A stretch of DNA of 64,000 bases from Curtobacterium sp. MCBA15_001 (lineage in GTDB: Bacteria; Actinomycetota; Actinomycetes; Actinomycetales; Microbacteriaceae). The stretch is from assembly GCF_001864835.1 (NCBI RefSeq), contig NZ_MJGI01000003.1:100951-164950 (forward strand). The letters run 5' to 3'. Below, one piece after another: positions 51,899-61,578 of the stretch. The notes under the pieces were generated by a model. It saw only the letters and a program-made list of their open reading frames with translations. It was not told the origin of the DNA and did no database searches. Every line of letters starts with the position of its first letter. Positions within the stretch are counted from its first letter, which is position 1. A program made the translations under genes and the position numbers.

Positions 51899-52860
51899 CG
51901 CTGCCACCGCGCTGCCCGACGCTGGAGCAGCGAGTAGGCGCCCATCACGACGGCCATCACGACGACCATGCCGAGGGCGAGCACGCCCGCGACGTTCTGC
52001 AGCCCGATGATCGTCTCGCTGGTGAGCTGCGCGCGGATCGTGAGCGGGACGATGCCGCCCTGCGAGATGAGCGCGGCGGCGGTGGCGAACGACGAGAAGC
52101 CGTTGGCGAAGAGCAGCAGCAGCGATCCCCAGAACGCCGGGGCGAGCACGGGCAGCGCCACCCGACGCCAGTACGTCGCCCGTGACGCGCCGAGCGTCGC
52201 GGCGGCTTCGCCCCACTGGGTCTTGACGCCCTCCAGGGCGGGCATGAACGTCAGGACCATCAGCGGCACCTGGAAGTAGACGTAGGGGATGACGAGGCCG
52301 GGCACGGTGTAGAGGAAGGCGCCGCCGGCGTTGGGGTCCCAGTGGAACGTCGAGGCCAGCCAGGCGGTGACGAGCCCCTGCACGCCGATCGTTGCGATGA
52401 AGGCGAACGCGAGCATCACGCCGCCGAACTGCGCCAGGACGCTGGCGGCGGAGTCGATCATCGATCGGACGAGGCCGTCGGGGCGGAGCGCGGCGAGCGC
52501 CCAGCAGACGAGCGCGCCGATCACGCCCCCGATCACCGCGGAGACCGCCGAGATGCCGAACGAGCCGCCGAACGCGCGCAGGACGCTCGGGTCGGTGAAC
52601 GCGGCCAGGTTCGCCAGGGTCGGTCGTCCGGCCGCGTCGAACAGCCCGGACCCGACGGCGATGAGCGCCGGGACGGCCAGGAACAGCAGGACGTAGACGG
52701 CGAAGGGGGTGAGCCCGAGCCAGGCGACGCCGACGCGGCGCCGGACACGGGGTCCGGCGCCGCGTCGAGCCGTCGCATCGGCGTTCTCGCTCGTGACGAG
52801 CGTCGCTGCGGGCGTGGTGCTCGCTGCAGCCGGCGCGCCTGGTGCCGATGCGGTGGTCAT
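51895..52860 (-). CDS. ABC transporter permease (first), binding-protein dependent
   Basis: A 321-residue membrane protein. An Ala/Thr-rich cytoplasmic head (about 1-40) precedes GVAWLGLTPFAVYVLLFLAVP and five further helices. The EAA loop is WGEAAATLGASRATYWRRVALP. It starts 6 nt after the binding-protein stop. Confidence 0.87.
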   Translation of the reverse strand: MTTASAPGAPAAASTTPAATLVTSENADATARRGAGPRVRRRVGVAWLGLTPFAVYVLLFLAVPALIAVGSGLFDAAGRPTLANLAAFTDPSVLRAFGGSFGISAVSAVIGGVIGALVCWALAALRPDGLVRSMIDSAASVLAQFGGVMLAFAFIATIGVQGLVTAWLASTFHWDPNAGGAFLYTVPGLVIPYVYFQVPLMVLTFMPALEGVKTQWGEAAATLGASRATYWRRVALPVLAPAFWGSLLLLFANGFSSFATAAALISQGGIVPLTIRAQLTSETIIGLQNVAGVLALGMVVVMAVVMGAYSLLQRRAARWQR

Positions 52861-52865
52861 GCTGG

Positions 52866-54008
52866 TCAGGAGCCCATCGTGGCGGACCACTTGGCGGCCA
52901 GGACCTTCGCGGCCGCGGTCACCTGCTCGTCGGTGAGCTCGACGGAGTTCTTCGGCGAGCCACCGGCGGCCTGCAGGGCGTCCTTGTCGACCTTGCCCGA
53001 CTGCTCCATCGCCGCGAGGGTCGACGGGAAGGCGCCGGCCTGCAGGTACAGGTTCTGCGCGGTCGAGCTGGCGATGTACTCCTGCCACAGGCGCGCGGCG
53101 GCGGGGTGCGGGGCGTCCTTGCTGATCGCCTGCGAGTAGTACGAGGCGAGGGCCTTGCCCTCGGGCACGACCGTCTTCCAGTGCTGGTTGCCGGACGCAC
53201 CGGCGGCCGGGCCCCAGGCGAGGTTGTTGTACGACCACTGGATGACCACCGGGGTCTCACCCGACGCGACCGTGGCCTGCGACGGCAGCACGTTCTGGAA
53301 GTTGCCGGCCTGCTTGAGCTTGCCGAAGTAGTCGACACCCTTGGTGATGTCGTCGGCCGAGCCGCCGTTCTCGAGCGCGGCGAGGTACACCGCGGACGCG
53401 GCCTGGTTCGCCTGGGTCGGGTCGCCGGCGATCGAGACCTTGCCCTTGTACTCGGAGCCGAGCAGGTCGTTCAGGTCCTTCGGCGCCGTCTTGATCTTCG
53501 ACGAGTCGTACCCGATCGACATCAGGCCCGTGTAGTCGCGGGTCCACTTGCCGTCCGCGTCCTTGAGGTTTGCAGGGATGTCGCCCCAGTTCGCGACCTT
53601 GTAGTCGGTGAGCAGGTCGAGGTTCTGCTGCATGACGGCGTTGCCGAGGTCGAGGACGTCCGGTGCCGTCGACTGGCCCTTCTGCGACTTGACCGCGGCG
53701 ACCTCGTCGGCGCTCGACCCGTTCGGGTTGGCGGAGTTGACCTTGATGCCGTACTTCTTGGTGAAGCCGTCGATGATCTTGCCGTAGTTGGCCCAGCTCG
53801 GCGGGAGCGCGATGACGTTGAGCTGCCCTTCGGCCTTCGCCGCCTTGACCAGGGCGTCCATGCCGCCGGCGCCCTGGGCGCTCGTCGCGGTCTTCCAGTC
53901 GGTGTCGCTGCTGCTCGTCGACGCGGAGCTGGACGCCGAGCATCCGGCGAGGGTGACCACTGCGGCTGCGGCCAGCGCGAGGCCGGCCAGGGTGCGCTTG
54001 TACTGCAC
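52866..54008 (-). CDS. ABC transporter substrate-binding lipoprotein, substrate unknown
   Basis: A 380-residue lipoprotein: signal YKRTLAGLALAAAAVVTL, lipobox LAGC. The mature part begins with a KAEGQLNVIALPPSW strand and shows PDVLDLGNAVMQQN and PVVIQWSYNNLAWGPAAG, as in the spermidine/iron/phosphonate-type binding proteins (SBP_bac_6/8 families). The ligand cannot be assigned. It heads the four-gene operon. Confidence 0.83.
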   Translation of the reverse strand: MQYKRTLAGLALAAAAVVTLAGCSASSSASTSSSDTDWKTATSAQGAGGMDALVKAAKAEGQLNVIALPPSWANYGKIIDGFTKKYGIKVNSANPNGSSADEVAAVKSQKGQSTAPDVLDLGNAVMQQNLDLLTDYKVANWGDIPANLKDADGKWTRDYTGLMSIGYDSSKIKTAPKDLNDLLGSEYKGKVSIAGDPTQANQAASAVYLAALENGGSADDITKGVDYFGKLKQAGNFQNVLPSQATVASGETPVVIQWSYNNLAWGPAAGASGNQHWKTVVPEGKALASYYSQAISKDAPHPAAARLWQEYIASSTAQNLYLQAGAFPSTLAAMEQSGKVDKDALQAAGGSPKNSVELTDEQVTAAAKVLAAKWSATMGS

Positions 54009-54203
54009 GGGAGGTGCCTTTCGGGTGCGTTCGGTGTGGGTCCCGACGGACGTGTCGAGTCGGGCGCTCGGGCCGCGGCGGGTTCTGGATGATCGTGGCC
54101 CGGAACGTTGTCCGGACCGTGCTGCGGTGGTGAACGATGGCGGAACTCGCGGTGCGGTTGTACGGTTCCTCACGACGAGCGACTGGTCGGACTGGAGGCA
54201 CGG

Positions 54204-54641
54204 GTGGAGTTCACGACGACGGTCCTGCAGGCACGGAAGACGGCGACCGGGCTGCCGGTGCCACCCGAGGTCATCGACGCGTTGGGCTCCGGCAAGCGCC
54301 CGGCCGTCGTGGTCACGCTGGACGGCGGCTACACCTACCGCTCGACGGTCGGCGTGATGGGCGACCAGTTCCTGGTGCCGTTGTCCGCCGAGCACCGCGC
54401 GGGGTCGGGGGTCGGCGCAGGCGACACCGTGCGGGTGTCACTCGAGGTGGACACGCTGCCGCGCACGGTCGACCTGCCCGAGGACCTCGCGACGGCACTC
54501 GCCGGTGCCGGTGTCAGGGCGGCGTTCGACACGCTGTCGAACTCCCGGCAGCGGGCGCTGGCGGACCCGGTCGCGCAGGCGAAGTCACCGGAGACCCGGC
54601 AGCGCCGCATCGACAAGGCCGTGGAGTCCCTGCGCGGGTAG
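54204..54641 (+). CDS. DUF1905/YdeI-type protein
   Basis: GTG 54204 follows GGAGG by 6 nt, giving 145 residues. The N-terminal barrel is DUF1905 (EFTTTVLQARKTATGLPVPPEV, GVMGDQFLVPLSAEHR). The C-terminal helical part FDTLSNSRQRALADPVAQAKSPETR is the YdeI/OmpD-associated domain (SxxxRxxxxxWIxxAKxxETR), here with the usual Trp-Ile replaced. No function is established. Confidence 0.8.
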   Translation: MEFTTTVLQARKTATGLPVPPEVIDALGSGKRPAVVVTLDGGYTYRSTVGVMGDQFLVPLSAEHRAGSGVGAGDTVRVSLEVDTLPRTVDLPEDLATALAGAGVRAAFDTLSNSRQRALADPVAQAKSPETRQRRIDKAVESLRG

Positions 54642-54682
54642 CGGGGTCGGCGTCGTTGCGCGCCGTGGTGGACCGCGCGGGG

Positions 54683-55549
54683 TCAGGCGCCGAACTCGAC
54701 GAGGACGCGCGGGATCTCGGCCAGGAGCTCGCTCGCCAGGTACCCCGTCGGGCCGACCTGCACCGTGAGCCGGTCCCCCGCTGCCGCGTGCACCTGGGTG
54801 GCCCAGACCGTCGCCTGCGCGGTGTCGGCACCCCGCGCGAGCAGACCGGTGATCGCTCCGGAGAGCACGTCGCCGCTCCCGCTGGTCCCGAGGCCGCCGG
54901 CACCCGTCCCCTTCGTCCACGTCCGTCCGTCGGGCGCCGCGACGATCCCGCCGAGCGACACGACCGCGCCGAACCGTTCGGCGATCTCCACGGCGTCGGA
55001 CAGGTCGTCCGTCGGTTCGTGCTCGAGCAGGCGTTCGGCTTCGCCGGTGTTCGGCGTCATCACGAGTCGTCCACGGAGCGGCGCGAGCTCGTCGCGCAGG
55101 TCGGCGGCGACACCGAGGGCGAAGGCGTCGAGGACCACGACGGCGTCCTCGCCGACCAGCCCGGCGAGGCCGGCCACGAGGTCGCGGCTGCCGTTCGGCT
55201 CGTCGAGTCCCGGTCCGACGAGGACCGCGTCGGCGCTGCCCAGGTCGTCCGACAGCGCCTGGACCGCACCGACGGCGACGTGTCCGTCGTCGTCCTCGTC
55301 CAGGGGCTGGACACCGGATTCGGGCAGCGCGACCGCGACGTGCAGCGCGACGCTCCGGGCGACGGCGAGCGTGAGCCGGCCTCCGCCCACGCGCAGGGCG
55401 GCGGTCGCCGAGAGCATCGCCGCTCCGGGGGTCTTGGCGGCCCCACCGACCACGAGCACCTGCCCGCGGCCGTACTTGCTGCCCCCGGACTCGGGGAGCG
55501 CCCACGACCGGAGCAGGTTCGGGGTGACCGGGGTCGGCTCAACGGGCAT
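54683..55549 (-). CDS. nnrD: ADP/ATP-dependent NAD(P)H-hydrate dehydratase
   Basis: A 288-residue ribokinase-like enzyme that restores NADH/NADPH from their hydrates. Motifs: GQVLVVGGAAKTPGAAML, LVGPGLDEPNGS, MTPNTGEAERLL, and the catalytic Asp region GTSGSGDVLSGAITGLLARG (usual GTGDVLxG, with a Ser substitution). Its partner nnrE is 54 kb away in this window. It overlaps the phosphatase gene by 11 bp. Confidence 0.92.
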   Translation of the reverse strand: MPVEPTPVTPNLLRSWALPESGGSKYGRGQVLVVGGAAKTPGAAMLSATAALRVGGGRLTLAVARSVALHVAVALPESGVQPLDEDDDGHVAVGAVQALSDDLGSADAVLVGPGLDEPNGSRDLVAGLAGLVGEDAVVVLDAFALGVAADLRDELAPLRGRLVMTPNTGEAERLLEHEPTDDLSDAVEIAERFGAVVSLGGIVAAPDGRTWTKGTGAGGLGTSGSGDVLSGAITGLLARGADTAQATVWATQVHAAAGDRLTVQVGPTGYLASELLAEIPRVLVEFGA

Positions 55550-56288
55550 GGACGTCGTCCTTCCGGCCGCTGTGCTCGGTGACCTCGGCTTCGTCGTCCT
55601 CGGCGAGGTGCTGGACAGCCGAGAACTCGTCGAGCGACCACGGCTGTCCGACGTCGTTGCGACTGAGCCGGGTGAGTGAGGCGTTCGCCACCGTGTGCTC
55701 CGCGGCGAAGTCCATCAGGGCGGGTTCGTCCAGGTCGAGGCACACCGCGACGGCGAGCATCACGACGGCGTCGTGCGCGGCGATGACGAGCCGGACGGGC
55801 CCGTCGAGCCGGTCGACGTCGACGAACAGCGACCGCAGGCGTGCCATCACGTCGACCCAGGACTCGCCGCCGGCGGGTCGGTGGTAGTACTTGCCGAGCC
55901 ACTGCCGGCGTTGTTCCTCGTCGGGGTGGCGGTTGCGCACGCCCGTGAGCGTCAGCCGGTCGAGGACGCCGAGCTCGCGGTCGCGCAGCCGTTCGTCGAC
56001 CCGGCGTGGCGGTTCTTCGAGACCGCCGGCCTGCAGCGCGATGGCGATCGTCTGCTGCGCGCGACGGTAGGGCGAGACCCAGAGGGCGACCGGCACGTCG
56101 CCGACCCCCCGGTCGGCCAGCTCGGAGCCGAGGGCCCGGGACTGCCGTTCGCCCAGCGGGCTGAGCGGCACGTCGGCGTCACGGTGGTCGACCTCGATCA
56201 CGTCCGCTCCGGCGGTTGCTGCACGCTCGGCGGCGACGTTCGCGGTGGACTCCCCGTGGCGGACGAGCCAGATCTCGGTGACTGCCAT
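55539..56288 (-). CDS. Histidine phosphatase superfamily protein
   Basis: A 249-residue phosphatase: N-terminal LVRHGESTANVAAERA with the phospho-His, DVPLSPLGERQSRALG, and a second His in VIAAHDAVVMLA. The region PYRRAQQTIAIA binds phosphate. It is not a glycolytic mutase, because the GpmA signature is absent. The leaderless start is ATG 56288. Confidence 0.85.
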   Translation of the reverse strand: MAVTEIWLVRHGESTANVAAERAATAGADVIEVDHRDADVPLSPLGERQSRALGSELADRGVGDVPVALWVSPYRRAQQTIAIALQAGGLEEPPRRVDERLRDRELGVLDRLTLTGVRNRHPDEEQRRQWLGKYYHRPAGGESWVDVMARLRSLFVDVDRLDGPVRLVIAAHDAVVMLAVAVCLDLDEPALMDFAAEHTVANASLTRLSRNDVGQPWSLDEFSAVQHLAEDDEAEVTEHSGRKDDVHAR

Positions 56289-56294
56289 GCCGTC

Positions 56295-56300
56295 ACGCTA
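56295..56300 (-). promoter_or_regulatory. -10 hexamer TAGCGT of the phosphatase-nnrD pair
   Basis: Minus-strand TAGCGT, GACGGC, ATG 56288. Confidence 0.5.
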
Positions 56301-56494
56301 GGCCGCGCGTGCTCACACGACGACCAGGCTGGCGCTCGGGGTGCGGGAGGACCCGACCACGACCTCGAGGACCGACCTGCGGGCGGTCCCGTGCGGACCC
56401 ACCCGCACCCGCACCGCGCGGGTCGGCCCCTCGCGGAACCGACCCGCACGCCGGACGGCGCGTGCGGAGCCTGCCAACCCCGCGACGCGCGACA

Positions 56495-56532
56495 CGGCGC
56501 CGGACGGACGCACCCGTGTCCGTCCGGCGCCG
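56495..56532. terminator. 15-bp perfect hairpin after the alpha-mannosidase gene
   Basis: CGGCGCCGGACGGAC (56495-56509) pairs exactly with 56518-56532, 5 bp from the mannosidase stop. It ends the sugar operon. Confidence 0.7.
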
Positions 56533-56536
56533 CGGT

Positions 56537-59500
56537 CTAGGCCCGCCGCACCCGCAGCGTGACGATCTCGAACGGGCGCAGCGTCAGGACGACGGGCTCG
56601 CCCGCGTCCCACGAGTGCTCGAGCGGCCGCTCGAGCAGGTCCACCTGGGTGACCGACGCGACGTCGAACCCGAAGTCGACGCCGACGTCGGTCGCCCGAC
56701 CGCCGAGTGCCTCGTACAGGCGCACGACGACGTCGCCGGACCGGTCCTCGGCGAGCTTGACGGCCTCGACGAACACCTGCGGCGACGAGACCACCACGAT
56801 CGGCTCGACCTCGGTCGACCCGGCCACCGAGCGCACCGGCAGGTTGAGCCGGTACCCGGAGTCCGCCGCGTCGAGCACGGACGCCCCGACACGCAGCACC
56901 GTGCGGAACACGTGGTGCCCCTGGTCGGCGTGCGGGTCCGGGAACGTCGGGCCGCGCAGCAGCGACTCGCGCACGACGGTCGTGGTGCCGCCGTCCGGTC
57001 GGGTCGCTCGCGTGATGTCGTGTCCGTAGGTCGAGTCGTTCGCCACGGCGACGCCGAACCCGGGCTCGGCGACGTGCACCCAGCGGTGGGCGCTGGTCTC
57101 GAACCGGGCGTAGTCCCACGAGGTGTTCTGGTGGGTCGGCCGGTCGATGTGGCCGAACTGGATCTCGCTCGAGGCGGTGCTCGCCCGCACGTCGAGCGGG
57201 AACGCCAGCTTCAGCAGCTTCTGCTGCTCGTGCCACTCGACCTCGGTCTCGACGACCAGCTCGGGTTCCCCGGCGACGGCCGAGTACCGCGTGGTGACCG
57301 TGGACGAGCCGACCGAGCGCACCACGACGAGCGTGGACCCCTCGATCGTGACCGAGGACGCCGACAGCGGGTTGCCGTTGCGCTGGTAGGCGCGGTCGAT
57401 GTCCCACGCCTCCCACTGGTTCGGGGTGTCGCGGAAGACCGTGTACTCGGCGGCGGCCGCACCGGGCGCGATCGCGTCGCGACCGGTGCTGCGCTCGACG
57501 AACGACACGACGTGGCCGGCGGCGTCGATGGTCGCCGTGACCGCGCCGGTGTCGAACACGAAGCCGTCACCGTGCGCGACGGGAGGCGCGGCCTGCGGCT
57601 CCGGGCCGACGGAACCTCCCAAGGCGGTTGCGTGACCCGCCGTCACCGGCGAGGCGTTGAAGCGCACGACCGACCCGGTGGTCCCGGCGCCGCCGACGGC
57701 GTCGGACGACGGCGCGTCGAGCAGCGCGCTGCCCGACCCTGCCATCGACGACGAGGACGCGACCCCGGCGAGCGCCGCGGGGCCACCGTTCGCGAGCGCG
57801 GTCGTCGCGTTCCCGATCAGCCCCTCGAGCGTCGCGGCGACGAGCCGGTAGTTCTCCTCGGCGTTCTCGTACACCCAGGCGATCGACGACCCGGGCAGGA
57901 TGTCGTGGAACTGCTGGAGCAGCACCGTGTGCCAGGCCTGTTCGAGCTCGTCGTACGGGTAGTCCAGCCCGAGCCGGACGGCCGCGGTCGTCGCCCAGAG
58001 CTCGGCCTCGCGCAGCAGGTGCTCCGAGCGGCGGTTGCCCTGCTTCGTGCGGATCTGCGACGTGTAGGTCCCGCGGTGGAACTCGAGGTACATCTCCCCC
58101 GACCACACTCCGGGTACCGGCAGCTCCTGCTCGAGCTGCTCGAACACCTGCGCCGGTGTGCCGAGGTCGACCCGGGGTGAGCCGTCCAGGTCGTGCTGAC
58201 GGTGTGCCGCGGCGACCATCTCACGGGTGGGTCCACCGCCGCCGTCGCCGAAGCCGTAGAGCAGCATCGAGGTGTTCGCGGTGCCGCGCTCCTTGTTCTG
58301 GCGCTCCCCACGGTGCAGGTCGGCGGGCGAGACGTCCGAGTTGTACGTGTCCGCGGGCGGCAGGTGCGTCAGGATGCGCGAGCCGTCGATGCCCTCCCAG
58401 TGGAAGGAGGTGTGCGGGATGACGTTGGTCTCGTTCCACGAGGGCTTCTGCGTGACGAACCACTTCGACCCCGCGGCGCGGACGATCTGCGGCAGCGCCC
58501 CGGTGTAGCCGAACGAGTCGGGCAGCCAGGCCTCGGGGGTGTCGATGCCGAACTCCTCGAGGAAGAACCGCTTGCCGGCGACGAACTGGCGCGCCAGGGC
58601 CTCACCACCGGGCAGGTTCGTGTCCGACTCGACCCACATGCCGCCGACCGGGATCCACCGGCCCTCGGCCACGCGCTCCTTGATCCGGGCGAACACGGAC
58701 GGGTACTCGTCGCGGATCCACGCGTACTGCTGTGCGGAGGAGCACGCGAACGTGAAGTCCGGGTCGCGGTCCATCAGGTCCAGCACGTTGGAGAAGGTGC
58801 GGGCGCACTTGCGCTTGGTCTCGCGGACCGGCCAGAGCCAGGCGGAGTCGATGTGCGCGTGGCCGACGGCGATCGCGCGGTGTGCCGAGCCGCTCGCGGG
58901 GACGGCCAGCGCCGGCGCCAACACCGCACGGGCGTCGGCGGCGGTCCCGGCGACGTCGTCCGGGTCGAGGGCGTCCGCCGCGCGCTCCAGCGTGCGCAGG
59001 ATGTCGGCGCCGCGGGTGCCGTCGGTGGGCAGCTCCGCCATCAGGCCGCGCAGCACCCAGAGGTCCTGCTGCAGCTCCCAGACGGTGTCGTCACGCTCGA
59101 CGACCTCGAGCGCCTTGAGCCGGTAGATCGGTTCGTCGCCGGCGGTCGCCCGCGATCCGAGCGGGGTGGCGCCCTGGAACGAGTCGCCGCCGATGTCCGG
59201 GTTCGCCCCGGCCTCGATCCAGAGCTCGAAGGACCCCCCGGCGCCGACGGGCAGCGGGACCGCGTTGTTCCGCGGTTCGATGGCCTTGATCGTGGTGCCG
59301 TCCGCGCGGTACGCCAGCCCCTCGGCCTGGAAGCCGGGGTGCCGCTGGGTGAAGCCGAGGTCGACGAGCAGTTCGGCGACCGTGCCGTCCGCGGTGCCGA
59401 AGTCGTCCGGGACGGTGCCGGTCACGTGGAACCAGGTGGTGCCCCAGGGCCGGCCACCCCACGGCGAGCCGACCGCGAACGGCGTGTAGGTCTGGCCGAC

Positions 59501-59644
59501 GGCCTGGTCGAAGGGGACCGGCTCGTCCGGCACCTCCCAGGCCTCGACGGTCACGGGGGCGGACCGGCGGTGGACCGCGGGGTCGACCCGGTCGCGGACC
59601 AGGCGGGCGATCCGGGCTTCGACGAGGGGTTCGTCCTTGTGCAT
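56537..59644 (-). CDS. GH38 alpha-mannosidase
   Basis: A 1035-residue cytoplasmic glycosidase without signal peptide. An N-terminal beta domain (WGTTWFHVTGTVP) is followed by the GH38 catalytic barrel from about 255: AVGHAHIDSAWLWPVRETKR with zinc His/Asp, GMWVESDTNLPGGEALARQF with the nucleophile Asp, and FHDILPGSSIAWVYENA. A helical middle domain and a C-terminal beta-sandwich that ends TLRPFEIVTLRVRRA complete it. It hydrolyses alpha-mannosides that the upstream ABC importer brings in. ATG 59644 follows GGAAGGA. Confidence 0.93.
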   Translation of the reverse strand: MHKDEPLVEARIARLVRDRVDPAVHRRSAPVTVEAWEVPDEPVPFDQAVGQTYTPFAVGSPWGGRPWGTTWFHVTGTVPDDFGTADGTVAELLVDLGFTQRHPGFQAEGLAYRADGTTIKAIEPRNNAVPLPVGAGGSFELWIEAGANPDIGGDSFQGATPLGSRATAGDEPIYRLKALEVVERDDTVWELQQDLWVLRGLMAELPTDGTRGADILRTLERAADALDPDDVAGTAADARAVLAPALAVPASGSAHRAIAVGHAHIDSAWLWPVRETKRKCARTFSNVLDLMDRDPDFTFACSSAQQYAWIRDEYPSVFARIKERVAEGRWIPVGGMWVESDTNLPGGEALARQFVAGKRFFLEEFGIDTPEAWLPDSFGYTGALPQIVRAAGSKWFVTQKPSWNETNVIPHTSFHWEGIDGSRILTHLPPADTYNSDVSPADLHRGERQNKERGTANTSMLLYGFGDGGGGPTREMVAAAHRQHDLDGSPRVDLGTPAQVFEQLEQELPVPGVWSGEMYLEFHRGTYTSQIRTKQGNRRSEHLLREAELWATTAAVRLGLDYPYDELEQAWHTVLLQQFHDILPGSSIAWVYENAEENYRLVAATLEGLIGNATTALANGGPAALAGVASSSSMAGSGSALLDAPSSDAVGGAGTTGSVVRFNASPVTAGHATALGGSVGPEPQAAPPVAHGDGFVFDTGAVTATIDAAGHVVSFVERSTGRDAIAPGAAAAEYTVFRDTPNQWEAWDIDRAYQRNGNPLSASSVTIEGSTLVVVRSVGSSTVTTRYSAVAGEPELVVETEVEWHEQQKLLKLAFPLDVRASTASSEIQFGHIDRPTHQNTSWDYARFETSAHRWVHVAEPGFGVAVANDSTYGHDITRATRPDGGTTTVVRESLLRGPTFPDPHADQGHHVFRTVLRVGASVLDAADSGYRLNLPVRSVAGSTEVEPIVVVSSPQVFVEAVKLAEDRSGDVVVRLYEALGGRATDVGVDFGFDVASVTQVDLLERPLEHSWDAGEPVVLTLRPFEIVTLRVRRA

Positions 59645-59678
59645 TGCAGGTGTTTCCTTCCGAGGAGAGCGCTGGACG

Positions 59679-60581
59679 TCAGCCCTTGATGCCGCCGGCG
59701 AGGGCGTTGCCCCCACCGAGGCCGCGGGACACGATCACGTAGAGCGCGATGACGGGCACCGAGTAGACGATGGAGAACGCTGCCAGCTGCCCGTAGGCGA
59801 CGGCACCGTTCTGCCCAAAGAAGTTGAAGATGCTGACGGCGGCCGGCTGCTTCTCCGGGGAGAGCAGCAGGACGAAGGGGACGAAGAAGTTCCCCCACGC
59901 CTGGATGAACACGAAGATCGACACGACGGCGATGCCCGGACGCATGAGCGGGAGCACGATCCGGGTCAGCGTGGTGAGCATCGACGCACCGTCGGTCCAG
60001 GCCGCTTCCTCGAGCGAGATCGGCACCGAGTCCATGAAGTTCTTCGCCATCCAGATCGCCATCGGCAGGCTGGTCGCGGCGAGGAAGAAGATGCAGCCGG
60101 AGATGTTGTCGATGAGGTTGAGCGACACGAACAACGCGTAGACCGGCACCATCATCGCGGTGATCGGCAGCCCGGTCCCGAACAGGATGCTGTACAGGAA
60201 CGGCTTGTTCACGCGCATCTTGTACCGGGACAACGGGTACGCGGCCAGCAGCGCGACGACCACCGTGACGATGGCGGTGCCCCCGGAGAGCAGCAGGCTG
60301 TTCGCGAGCGGGATGAACGACAGGTCGGGGGTCAGGACCTTCGCGAAGTTGTCGAGGGTGAACTGCGACGGCAGCTTCACCGACAGCGATGCCTGGGCGT
60401 CGAGCGAGGCGAACACGAGCCACAGCAGCGGCACGGCGAAGCACACCGCGATCACCAGGAGCACGACGTTCGACACCCAGCGCATGGTGCGGCCGCGCGG
60501 CGAGGTCATGTGGAGCGCGCCGGGTGCGGTCACCGAGCGGGTGGCGTTCGACGTGGGGCGGTCGGGAACGGTGATGGCCAT
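59679..60581 (-). CDS. Sugar ABC transporter permease, MalG/MsmG type
   Basis: A 300-residue CUT1 permease with six helices. The EAA loop is LEEAAWTDGASMLTTLTRIVLP. The C-terminus ends GGGNALAGGIKG, as in MalG-like proteins. ATG 60581 overlaps the previous stop as TGATG. Confidence 0.92.
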   Translation of the reverse strand: MAITVPDRPTSNATRSVTAPGALHMTSPRGRTMRWVSNVVLLVIAVCFAVPLLWLVFASLDAQASLSVKLPSQFTLDNFAKVLTPDLSFIPLANSLLLSGGTAIVTVVVALLAAYPLSRYKMRVNKPFLYSILFGTGLPITAMMVPVYALFVSLNLIDNISGCIFFLAATSLPMAIWMAKNFMDSVPISLEEAAWTDGASMLTTLTRIVLPLMRPGIAVVSIFVFIQAWGNFFVPFVLLLSPEKQPAAVSIFNFFGQNGAVAYGQLAAFSIVYSVPVIALYVIVSRGLGGGNALAGGIKG

Positions 60582-61531
60582 CAGTCGACCTCCGGCTTCA
60601 GGGCCTTGATGTAGATGATCGAGAACACGGCACCGACCACGAGCAGGATCGTCGCGATCGCCGTTCCGAAGCCGAGCTGCGAGAACTTGAACGCCTCCTG
60701 GTACGCCAGGATCGGCAGCGTCGACGAGTTCGTGCCCGGGCCACCGCCGGTCATGACGTAGATCAGCGTGAACACCGACAGGGTCTGCAGCGTCGTCAGC
60801 ATCAGGTTCGTGGAGATGCTGCGGCGGATGACCGGCAGCGTGATGTAGACCAGGCGCTGCCACCCGGTCGCGCCGTCGACCTCGGCCGACTCGGTGATCT
60901 CCTCGGGGACCTCCTGCACGGCGGCCGAGTAGACGAGCATCGAGAACGCCGTCCCGCGCCAGATGTTGGCCAGGACGATCGCGAGCATCGGGTAGGTGTA
61001 CAGCCAGTTCGCGCCCTTGATGCCGAACAGCGCGAGGAACTCGTTGAGCGTACCGGTGTCGTTGAAGAAGGCGTAGGCGGCGAACGAGGCGACGATCTCC
61101 GGCAGCACCCAGGCGGCGACCACGAAGGTGCCGACGATCGACCGGATGACCTTGTTGGCGTTGCGCATGAGGAGCGCGAGCCCGAGGCCGAGCACGTTCT
61201 GCCCGACGACCGCCGAGGCGAACAGGAAGACGACCGTCAGGATGACGGACTTCGGGAAGTCGGGGTCCTGGAACAGTTGGACGTAGTTCTTCAGCCCGAC
61301 GAACTGCTGGTCGGAGGCGCCGACACCGGTCAGGGCGGAGTTGGTGAACGACCCGTAGAAGGACGAGATGACGGGGCCGAGCAGGAAGATGACGAGCAGG
61401 ACCACGGCGGGGAGGAGCGGGACCGCTCGTCCCGCGTTCCGCAGCGGCCGCCGCTTGCGCGGCGCCGGCGGTTCGGTGCGCTGCGGCGCACCGGGCGCCG
61501 ACAGCGTCGGCGCGAGAGGGGTGGTGGACAC
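60581..61531 (-). CDS. Sugar ABC transporter permease, MalF/MsmF type
   Basis: A 316-residue CUT1 permease. A basic Pro-rich head precedes helix 1 (VPLLPAVVLLVIFLLGPVI). The EAA loop is ITESAEVDGATGWQRLVYITLP. The start is GTG 61531. Confidence 0.92.
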   Translation of the reverse strand: MSTTPLAPTLSAPGAPQRTEPPAPRKRRPLRNAGRAVPLLPAVVLLVIFLLGPVISSFYGSFTNSALTGVGASDQQFVGLKNYVQLFQDPDFPKSVILTVVFLFASAVVGQNVLGLGLALLMRNANKVIRSIVGTFVVAAWVLPEIVASFAAYAFFNDTGTLNEFLALFGIKGANWLYTYPMLAIVLANIWRGTAFSMLVYSAAVQEVPEEITESAEVDGATGWQRLVYITLPVIRRSISTNLMLTTLQTLSVFTLIYVMTGGGPGTNSSTLPILAYQEAFKFSQLGFGTAIATILLVVGAVFSIIYIKALKPEVD

Positions 61532-61578
61532 GGGTTGGATGCCTTCCGGGTGCGGAGGGGGATTCCGAAGGTGGGGAG

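Noticed and set aside
56300..56530. Small gene between the phosphatase and mannosidase genes
   Set aside because: Frames there are Arg/Pro/Gly-rich with no start signal; the region is better explained by a promoter at 56295 and a hairpin terminator.
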